From Acidimicrobiaceae bacterium (lineage in GTDB: Bacteria > Actinomycetota > Acidimicrobiia > Acidimicrobiales > Ilumatobacteraceae), in the NCBI GenBank assembly GCA_006515795.1, contig VFMC01000009.1, forward strand, positions 7,448 to 18,899: a stretch of DNA of 11,452 nucleotides, in the 5' to 3' direction. Below, in pieces: positions 6,283-11,452 of the stretch; position 1 is the first letter of the stretch; each line of letters starts with the position of its first letter. The notes under the pieces are model-generated. The model saw only the letters and a list, made by a program, of their open reading frames with translations. It was not told the origin of the DNA and searched no databases. Made by a program: the position numbers and the translations under genes.

Positions 6283-6480
6283 ATGCGACTGACCATCGAC
6301 AGCGACAAGTGCCAAGGCCACAACCGTTGCTATGCGCTCGCTCCGGAGCTCTTCGATGTCGACGACTACGGGTCGGCTCTCGTGATCGGCGACGGAACGG
6401 TGCCACCCGAACTGGTCGCAAAGGCCAGGTTGGCCATCGCCAACTGTCCCGAGTTCGCCATCGCCGAGGCTGGCGACTGA
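6283..6480 (+). CDS. Small [3Fe-4S]-type ferredoxin, P450 partner
   Basis: 65-residue ferredoxin that should pass single electrons from a ferredoxin reductase to the P450 encoded one base downstream. The cluster motif is C10-x2-H13-x2-C16 with C55-P56. With a histidine where the second of four cysteines would stand, a [3Fe-4S] cluster, or a cluster with an unusual ligand, is expected, as in P450-associated ferredoxins of mycobacteria. The acidic stretch DVDDYG (25-30) and the length are typical. The start is ATG at 6283 with TAGGGT 6 bases upstream and no Shine-Dalgarno. The stop TGA is separated from the P450 GTG by one base, so they form one transcription unit. No ferredoxin reductase is in the window; it must be supplied from elsewhere. 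Confidence 0.93.
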   Translation: MRLTIDSDKCQGHNRCYALAPELFDVDDYGSALVIGDGTVPPELVAKARLAIANCPEFAIAEAGD

Positions 6481-6481
6481 C

Positions 6482-7714
6482 GTGAGCGACAAACTCGACC
6501 AGGGCACCACAAGCCTCTATGGGCCGGTCAACGACTGGGCCACCGACTTCGATCACGCCGATCCGGAGTACAACCCGAACGCACACGAGATCTGGGCCGA
6601 CCTGCGGGCCACGTGCCCGGTCGCCCACAGCGATCGCTATGGCGGCACGTGGCTGCCGGTCACCCACGCCGATGTGTCGCGCATCGCCTACGACACCGAG
6701 AACTTCAGCTCGCGGTCGGTAGTCGTGAGCACCGCCGAGATCCTCGCCGAGGCGCCGATCGGTGGGGCGCCGCCGATCAGCAGCGACCCGCCGTTCCACC
6801 ACCACGCCCGTCGTCTCCTGCTCCCGCCTTTCGCTCCCAAGCAGATCGATCCGTGGGAGCACGACGTCCGCGCGCTGTGCCACCAGCTGATCGACGAGAT
6901 GGCCGACACCGACGTGGTCGACGCGGCGGTGCAGTACGCCCAGCACATCCCCGTCAACGTCATCGCCCGCATGCTCGGGTTCCCGCTCGAGGACGCCGAC
7001 TTGTTCCGCGGGTTCGTCCACGACGTGCTCGAAGGCGTCAACAAGGCGCCCGGCGTGCGCGAGGCCGCGTTCGAGCGGCTCGACGCGTATCTCGAGCGTC
7101 AGATCCAAGATCACATCGACAACCCTCGCGAAGACCTCACGTCGTTCCTGATGAACACGACGATCTTCGATCAACCCCTTTCACCCGAACATGTCCGTGG
7201 CAGCATCGTGTTGCTGCTCCTGGCCGGCATCGACACCACGTGGAGCGCGATCGGCTCCAGCATCTGGCACCTCGCCTCCACGCCCGGCGATCTTGCCCGG
7301 CTCGGCGCTGACCCCGACCTCTGGCCCACGGCGATCGAGGAGTTCCTGCGAGTCTACGCGCCGGTCACGATGGCCCGCATGGTGGCCAAGGATCACGACT
7401 TCAACGGTTGCCCGATGAAGGTCGACGACTGGGTGCTGCTGCCGTTCCCGGCCGCCAACCTCGACCCGGCCGAGTTCGATCGTGCCGACGAGGTGCTGAT
7501 CGACCGTGAGGTGAATCGGCACTCGGCCTTCGGGCTCGGCATCCATCGCTGCCTTGGTTCGAACCTGGCCCGGCTCGAGGTGCGCGTCGCCGTCGAGACG
7601 TTCGTCGAACGGTTCCCCGAGTTCGAGCTCGCCGACCCCGGTACCGTCAGGTGGAGCGTGGGTCAGATACGTGGTCCGCGCGAACTGCCGGTGCGAGTGC
7701 TGCGTCGGGCATGA
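6482..7714 (+). CDS. Cytochrome P450
   Basis: 410-residue soluble bacterial P450 monooxygenase. The I-helix oxygen-activation motif is AGIDTT (248-253), the ExxR motif is E287-F-L-R290, and the heme loop is FGLGIHRCLGSNLAR with C357 as the thiolate ligand. Thr252 matches the conserved proton-delivery threonine. The N-terminus lacks a signal or anchor. The C-terminal QIRGPRELPVRV is a normal end for this class, so the gene is complete. The start is GTG at 6482, one base after the ferredoxin stop, with no clear ribosome site; coupled translation is likely. The last 68 bases overlap the antiporter gene on the other strand. I cannot assign a CYP family or substrate. The shared promoter region with a FadH/OYE enzyme hints at a hydrophobic carbon source such as a terpenoid, steroid or fatty acid, which is inference. 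Confidence 0.96.
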   Translation: MSDKLDQGTTSLYGPVNDWATDFDHADPEYNPNAHEIWADLRATCPVAHSDRYGGTWLPVTHADVSRIAYDTENFSSRSVVVSTAEILAEAPIGGAPPISSDPPFHHHARRLLLPPFAPKQIDPWEHDVRALCHQLIDEMADTDVVDAAVQYAQHIPVNVIARMLGFPLEDADLFRGFVHDVLEGVNKAPGVREAAFERLDAYLERQIQDHIDNPREDLTSFLMNTTIFDQPLSPEHVRGSIVLLLLAGIDTTWSAIGSSIWHLASTPGDLARLGADPDLWPTAIEEFLRVYAPVTMARMVAKDHDFNGCPMKVDDWVLLPFPAANLDPAEFDRADEVLIDREVNRHSAFGLGIHRCLGSNLARLEVRVAVETFVERFPEFELADPGTVRWSVGQIRGPRELPVRVLRRA

Positions 7715-8879
7715 CCGGGTGCTGGTAGATGCTGTCGCCCCTGGCGACGGCCCGGGCCACCACACACCCCAGCACGGCCGGCACCACGATGCCGCTCCCG
7801 AACAGCTCCACCGCCATCACCGCACACGCGATCGGTACGTGCGCCGCAGCACCGAACACCGCGGCGAGGCCAACCGCGCCGAGCGCCGCCGCGGAGAGTT
7901 GAAGCGGTGAAGCGAGCACCGAGCCGAGCGTGGCCCCGATCACGAACAGCGGGGTCACCTCGCCGCCGACGAACCCGGTTCCGAGTGCGAGGCACGTGAA
8001 CACCAACTTCAACGTAGGGTCCCACCAGGCGAGCTCGGCGCCCGAGAACGCGCCGTCGAGCAAGGGGAGCGACAGCCCGAGGTAGTCGCGGCCGACCAGC
8101 GCCATGAGCAGCACGGTGGCGACTCCGCCGATCGCGGGGCGCGCCGGCGGCCAGACGACGGTGCGAGCCATGAACGACTTCAACGCCGGTACAGCGAGCG
8201 CGAACAGGCGGGCCGTGGCCCCGAAGGCGACGCCGGCTACGACCAGCCTGGCGATGGTGGAGGCGTCGAACGGCATCGTGATGCGTGGACGAGCGGTGTG
8301 GCTCTGGCCTAGCGACGTGACCACCCACTCCCCGACGAACGCGGCCGGTGCCGCGGCGAGCAGCGCTCGGAACGTGCGGCGTCGCGCCACCTCCAGTGCG
8401 AACACGACGCCGGCGAAGGGCACGCCGAACACCGACCCGAACCCGCCGGCCAACGCGGCTCGGGCCAACGTGGCGCGCTGATCGTGATCGAGGCGGAGGG
8501 CCCGCGCTCCGGCGTCGGTGAGCGCCGCCGACATCTGCACCGCGGTTCCCTCGCGCCCGACCGATGCACCGAAGAGATGGCCGAACAACGTTCCCCCGAG
8601 CACGAGCGGAGCCATCCGCGCCGGGGCGCCCCGCGTGTAGGCGTGGGCCTCGCTGACCGCGAGCGCGGTGCCCCCGACGGCGCGACCACCGATCAGGTGA
8701 TAGGTGAAGCCGACGAGCAGGCCGGCCGCGGGGAGGAGCCACACGATCCATTCGTGATCGACCCGCAACTCGGTGACCCGGTCCAACCCCTCCAGGAACA
8801 CGAACGAGGCCAACCCGGCCAACACGCCGGAGCAGGCCCCTAGCACCACGAACAGCGCCGAGCGGCGGAGGTGGGTCAT
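7647..8879 (-). CDS. CLC-family anion/proton antiporter, CLC-F (fluoride)-like
   Basis: 410-residue polytopic inner-membrane protein of the CLC family. RMAPLVLGGTLFGHLFGASV (88-107) leads into GREGT, whose E110 is the gating glutamate. The second anion-site loop reads GGEVTP (305-310) with E307, and a C-terminal tyrosine is Y385 in GDSIYQHP. GREGT in place of GREGP, and GGEVTP in place of GxFxP, are from memory marks of the fluoride/proton antiporter branch. The first loop, GSGIP in chloride transporters, is GGTAL (69-73) here. The start is ATG at 8879, sharing its A with the pcrA stop (TGATG), so it is translated with pcrA. The open frame runs further upstream but only as a shadow of pcrA. 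The tail past about residue 390 looks unconserved and overlaps the P450 gene. The CLC call is firm; the ion is inferred. Confidence 0.88.
   Translation of the reverse strand: MTHLRRSALFVVLGACSGVLAGLASFVFLEGLDRVTELRVDHEWIVWLLPAAGLLVGFTYHLIGGRAVGGTALAVSEAHAYTRGAPARMAPLVLGGTLFGHLFGASVGREGTAVQMSAALTDAGARALRLDHDQRATLARAALAGGFGSVFGVPFAGVVFALEVARRRTFRALLAAAPAAFVGEWVVTSLGQSHTARPRITMPFDASTIARLVVAGVAFGATARLFALAVPALKSFMARTVVWPPARPAIGGVATVLLMALVGRDYLGLSLPLLDGAFSGAELAWWDPTLKLVFTCLALGTGFVGGEVTPLFVIGATLGSVLASPLQLSAAALGAVGLAAVFGAAAHVPIACAVMAVELFGSGIVVPAVLGCVVARAVARGDSIYQHPVMPDAALAPAVRADHVSDPRST
7731..7751 (+). terminator. Hairpin after the P450 stop, inside the antiporter gene
   Basis: GCTGTCGCC (7731-7739) and GGCGACGGC (7743-7751) form a 9-bp stem, with one T-G wobble, around CCT. 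It begins 17 bases after the P450 stop. No T-tract follows, so it would be a weak, U-less terminator. It also codes for the antiporter C-terminus on the minus strand. Confidence 0.35.
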
Positions 8880-11161
8880 CAAAGCCTGGTGAGTGGCGCC
8901 CACGCCAACGACAGATGCTTCGTGCCGACCTCGCGGAACCGGATCGTGGCTTCGGCGCGGTCGCCGTCGCCGCGCACCTCTACGATCACTCCTTCCCCGA
9001 ACGTGGGATGGCTGACGTCGTCGCCCATCCGCAGACCGATGGCCTCGGCGCCCGACGGCGTGGGCTGTGACCTGCCGGCGCGGAGCGCGGCCTCGACGAC
9101 TCGCTCGCGGTGGGCCTCGGCCGCGTCGTCGTCGGGGTCGTAGCTCGAGACCGGCGACCGCTTGGACGGAGCCGGGTCGCCGTAGCGGCGGCGGTCGTCG
9201 CGGTCGCGATAGCTCTGCCGGCCGTAAGCCCCGCGGCCCCCGCCACTGCCCTTGGCTTCGATCAGCTCGACCGGGATCTCGTCGAGAAAACGACTCGGCG
9301 GGTTGTACTGCGTGGACCCGAACAGCGTGCGGCTCCACGCATGGCTGAGGTGCAGGCGGCGTTGGGCGCGGGTGATGCCCACGTACGCGAGGCGACGCTC
9401 CTCCTCGAGCTCGGCCGGTTCGGTGAGCGCCCGCGTGTGCGGGAACACGCCTTCCTCCATGCCGAGCAGGAACACGTTCGGGAACTCGAGGCCCTTGGCC
9501 GAATGGAGCGTCATCAGCACGACGTGGTTGTCGTCGTCGAGATCGTCGGTATCGGCAACGAGCGACACCTGCTCGAGGAACTCGTCGACCCGGGTGTACT
9601 CGCGCGCCGCACCGATCAGCTCGCCGAGGTTCTCGACGCGACCGTTCGACTCGACCGAAGCCTCGGCCTCGAGCTCGCCCAGGTAGCCGCTCATCTCGAG
9701 CGCGGTCTGCAACACATCAGCGGGACCTGCCGGGTGGTCGGGGTGGTCGATCATCGCCGTGAGATCGTCGAGCAACCTGACGAAGGACTCGACACCACGA
9801 GCCGCCGGGCCGGTGAGCGCGGCCTCGTTGGCGCGGCGCATCGCGTCGGTGAAGCTGATCGTCTCGGCGGCCGCGAACGCATCGAGCTTGCCGACGCTCG
9901 TGTCTCCGACGCCGCGCTTGGGCACGTTCAGCACCCGCTTGACGCTGACTTCATCGGCAGGGTTCACCGCGGCACGCAGGTACGCCATGGCATCCTTGAT
10001 CTCGCGGCGGTCGTAGAACCGCGTGCCGCCGACCACCTTGTAGGGAACCCCGAGGCGGATCAGCGACTCCTCGACGACCCTCGCCTGGGCGTTGGTGCGG
10101 TAGAAGATGGCGATCTCGCGCCACTGCTGGGCGTCGGTCTCGTGCAGCGAGTGCAAGGTGCGCACCACCCACGAGGCTTCGTCGTGCTCGTCGTCGGCGT
10201 GGTAGCGAACGATGCGGTCGCCCTGACCGAGCTCGCTCCAGAGCTCTTTCGGGCGCCGCGCCGCGTTGTGCGAGATGACCGCGTTGGCCGCATCGAGGAT
10301 GACCTGGGTGCTGCGGTAGTTCTGGTCGAGCACGATCGTGGTGAGGTTCTCGAACGAGTCCTCGAGCTGGTTGATGTTGCGCACGTCGGCGCCGCGGAAC
10401 CCGTAGATCGACTGGTTCTCGTCGCCAACGGCGGTGATCTCGCCGCTGTCGGCGGCGAGCAGCACGGCAAGCTCGTTCTGGGCGAGGTTGGTGTCCTGGT
10501 ACTCGTCGATGAGGATGTGCTTGAACCGCTCGCGGTAGCTCTGTAACACGTCGGGGTGCTTGCGGAACAGCTCGACGGTCTGGGTGAGCAGATCGTCGAA
10601 GTCCATCGCACCGGCCCGTAGCAGCCGGGCCTGGTATTCGCGGTACACGTCGGCGTGCTTGCGTTCGAAGATGTTCGACGCCTTGGCTGTGGCCTGATCG
10701 GGGCCGATCAGCTCGTTCTTCCAGAGGCTGATCGTGGCGTGGACGGCCCGCGGTGCGAACCGCTTGGCGTCGAGGCCGAGGTCGCGGATGACGTATCCGG
10801 TGAGGCGCTGCGCATCGGCCTGGTCGTAGATGCTGAAGGTGCGCGGGTAGCCGAGGCGATCGGCGTTGGCACGCAGGATGCGCACGCACGCGGCGTGGAA
10901 CGTGGACACCCACATCTTCTGGGCGACGGGGCCGACCAGCACCGCGACGCGCTCGCGCATCTCGCCGGCCGCCTTGTTGGTGAACGTGATCGCGAGGATC
11001 TGCATCGGGTGCACGCCCTCGTCGATGAGGTGGGCGATGCGATGGGTGAGCACCCGGGTCTTGCCCGATCCGGCACCTGCAACTACCAGCAGCGGTGAAC
11101 CGCGGTGCACCACGGCATCGAGCTGGTCGGGGTTGAGCCCTTCGAGGCTGCCGGCAGTCAT
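8879..11161 (-). CDS. pcrA: ATP-dependent DNA helicase PcrA/UvrD (superfamily 1)
   Basis: 760-residue 3'-5' helicase acting in nucleotide excision repair and at stalled replication or transcription complexes. Motifs in order: LNPDQLDAV with Q13; Walker A GAGSGKT (29-35); ITFTNKAAGEMRER (58-71); DEYQDTN (219-225); GDENQSIYGFRGA (246-258); LDQNYRST (278-285); TLHSAKGLEF (551-560); and YVGITRAQRR (593-602). A basic, glycine-rich linker (about 636-707) leads to a C-terminal Tudor-like domain (711-760), the part that contacts RNA polymerase in known PcrA and UvrD. The length is normal. The start is ATG at 11161, with TAGGAT 9 bases upstream and no strong ribosome site. The stop overlaps the antiporter start by one base. 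I see no SOS-box-like sequence in the short upstream region. Confidence 0.97.
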   Translation of the reverse strand: MTAGSLEGLNPDQLDAVVHRGSPLLVVAGAGSGKTRVLTHRIAHLIDEGVHPMQILAITFTNKAAGEMRERVAVLVGPVAQKMWVSTFHAACVRILRANADRLGYPRTFSIYDQADAQRLTGYVIRDLGLDAKRFAPRAVHATISLWKNELIGPDQATAKASNIFERKHADVYREYQARLLRAGAMDFDDLLTQTVELFRKHPDVLQSYRERFKHILIDEYQDTNLAQNELAVLLAADSGEITAVGDENQSIYGFRGADVRNINQLEDSFENLTTIVLDQNYRSTQVILDAANAVISHNAARRPKELWSELGQGDRIVRYHADDEHDEASWVVRTLHSLHETDAQQWREIAIFYRTNAQARVVEESLIRLGVPYKVVGGTRFYDRREIKDAMAYLRAAVNPADEVSVKRVLNVPKRGVGDTSVGKLDAFAAAETISFTDAMRRANEAALTGPAARGVESFVRLLDDLTAMIDHPDHPAGPADVLQTALEMSGYLGELEAEASVESNGRVENLGELIGAAREYTRVDEFLEQVSLVADTDDLDDDNHVVLMTLHSAKGLEFPNVFLLGMEEGVFPHTRALTEPAELEEERRLAYVGITRAQRRLHLSHAWSRTLFGSTQYNPPSRFLDEIPVELIEAKGSGGGRGAYGRQSYRDRDDRRRYGDPAPSKRSPVSSYDPDDDAAEAHRERVVEAALRAGRSQPTPSGAEAIGLRMGDDVSHPTFGEGVIVEVRGDGDRAEATIRFREVGTKHLSLAWAPLTRL

Positions 11162-11170
11162 GATCAGCTC

Positions 11171-11176
11171 ATCCTA
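11171..11176 (-). promoter_or_regulatory. Candidate -10 box of pcrA
   Basis: TAGGAT on the minus strand lies 9 bases before the pcrA ATG, so the leader would be only two or three bases. This follows the TANNNT pattern of the other starts in the window. No convincing -35 is seen. Confidence 0.4.
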
Positions 11177-11180
11177 CGGA

Positions 11181-11222
11181 ACCGGTGTCACGTGCTACAT
11201 GGAAGCCGACCGGTGCGACGTG
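11181..11222. repeat. Imperfect 14-bp direct repeat in the pcrA/flavodoxin divergent region
   Basis: ACCGGTGTCACGTG (11181-11194) and ACCGGTGCGACGTG (11209-11222) agree at 12 of 14 positions and start 28 bases apart. The first copy contains the palindrome CACGTG. They fill most of the 75-bp space between the two divergent starts and may be paired binding sites, though the sequence is GC-rich and chance similarity is possible. Confidence 0.4.
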
Positions 11223-11236
11223 ATTGAATCTCGACC

Positions 11237-11452
11237 ATGAAGGCAGCCATCCTCGTCGAGAGTCTCACCGGGAACACATGGAGAGCAGGAGAGCGCATCG
11301 CCGCGTTGCTGCAGCAGGAGGGCTGGTCGATCACCGGGCTCGACCGGGTGCGCCAGCCCAATCATGCCGCGATCCAGGATGCCGACTTCGTTCTCGTCGG
11401 CACGTGGACGCACGGCCTGTTCGTCGTGGGCCAGGCGCCGTGGGGGCTCGGT
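11237..11452 (+). CDS. Flavodoxin-family protein, N-terminal part (cut by window end)
   Basis: The first 72 residues of an FMN-binding flavodoxin-like protein are visible. The N-terminus MKAAILVESLTGNTWRAGER is strand one plus the FMN phosphate loop (S-L-T-G-N-T, residues 9-14), followed by a helix. The segment DADFVLVGTWTHGLFVVG (about 48-65) is the third strand and the loop near the isoalloxazine ring. The role is probably single-electron transfer or a small flavin reductase, but the rest of the protein is needed to tell. The start is ATG at 11237, with no ribosome site; TTGAAT 7 bases upstream is a poor -10 candidate. The gene is divergent from pcrA across 75 bases. The frame stays open to the right edge. 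Confidence 0.8.
   Translation, partial: MKAAILVESLTGNTWRAGERIAALLQQEGWSITGLDRVRQPNHAAIQDADFVLVGTWTHGLFVVGQAPWGLG

Noticed and set aside
6180..6323. A 48-residue N-terminal extension of the FadH/OYE protein (start at 6323)
   Set aside because: It would overlap the ferredoxin start, translate the palindrome and include the candidate -10. The family N-terminus begins at the ATG at 6179.
8880..9100. Fluoride riboswitch ahead of the antiporter
   Set aside because: This stretch codes for the conserved C-terminal Tudor-like domain of PcrA and I could not see the riboswitch core; the antiporter start overlaps the pcrA stop.
7647..9338. A 563-residue reading frame starting far inside pcrA and ending in the antiporter
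   Set aside because: The first 153 residues are arginine- and proline-rich shadow of pcrA. CLC similarity begins at the ATG at 8879, which abuts the pcrA stop.
9110..10546. 478-residue open frame on the plus strand
   Set aside because: Antisense shadow of pcrA; rich in Arg, Gly and Val repeats caused by the opposing codon pattern.
11162..11236. SOS box for pcrA
   Set aside because: No sequence close to the actinobacterial TCGAAC-x4-GTTCGA pattern is present.

Overview
The window is GC-rich (roughly two thirds G+C by eye) and almost fully coding, with GTG as well as ATG starts, many 1- to 4-base gene overlaps and few Shine-Dalgarno sequences. Several starts have a TANNNT hexamer 6 to 9 bases upstream, as expected for leaderless actinobacterial mRNAs. 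A PcrA-type helicase, a [3Fe-4S] ferredoxin-P450 pair and a mycofactocin-type FadH/OYE enzyme also point to an actinobacterium. Acidimicrobiia (Ilumatobacter-like) is my best guess, but that is inference. I see no mobile element, phage gene, CRISPR array, tRNA or rRNA, and no gene-free stretch longer than about 105 bases.

Layout from left to right. (1) 1-1862, minus strand: an electron-transfer-flavoprotein pair, fixB (EtfA-like, complete) followed by fixC (FAD dehydrogenase, cut by the left edge). The junction is made of four exact copies of a 13-bp unit that supplies both the stop of fixB and the start of fixC. (2) 1951-6179, minus strand: a tightly overlapping run of FadH/OYE-family flavoenzyme, purE, purK and a DedA-family membrane protein. 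Purine biosynthesis (AIR to CAIR) is thus coupled in translation to a redox flavoenzyme. (3) 6180-6282: a divergent promoter region holding a 49-bp near-perfect palindrome. (4) 6283-7714, plus strand: a [3Fe-4S] ferredoxin and a cytochrome P450, an electron-donor and oxygenase pair. (5) 7647-11161, minus strand: a pcrA/uvrD helicase followed by a CLC-type antiporter with fluoride-antiporter-like motifs. The antiporter overlaps the P450 gene tail to tail by 68 bp. (6) 11237-11452, plus strand: the N-terminus of a flavodoxin-family protein, divergent from pcrA and cut by the right edge.

How the genes may work together. Much of the window is redox: FixB and FixC should pass electrons from a dehydrogenase toward quinone or ferredoxin, and the ferredoxin should feed the P450. 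The FadH/OYE enzyme shares a promoter region and one large palindrome with the ferredoxin-P450 pair, so joint control of these divergent units is plausible. PurE and PurK are consecutive purine enzymes. PcrA, DedA and the CLC antiporter are general maintenance functions.

Most of the window is recognisable core metabolism rather than a new system. The signals most worth a second look are the 13-bp repeat at the fixB/fixC junction, the 49-bp palindrome, and the CLC-F-like antiporter with an altered anion-site loop.
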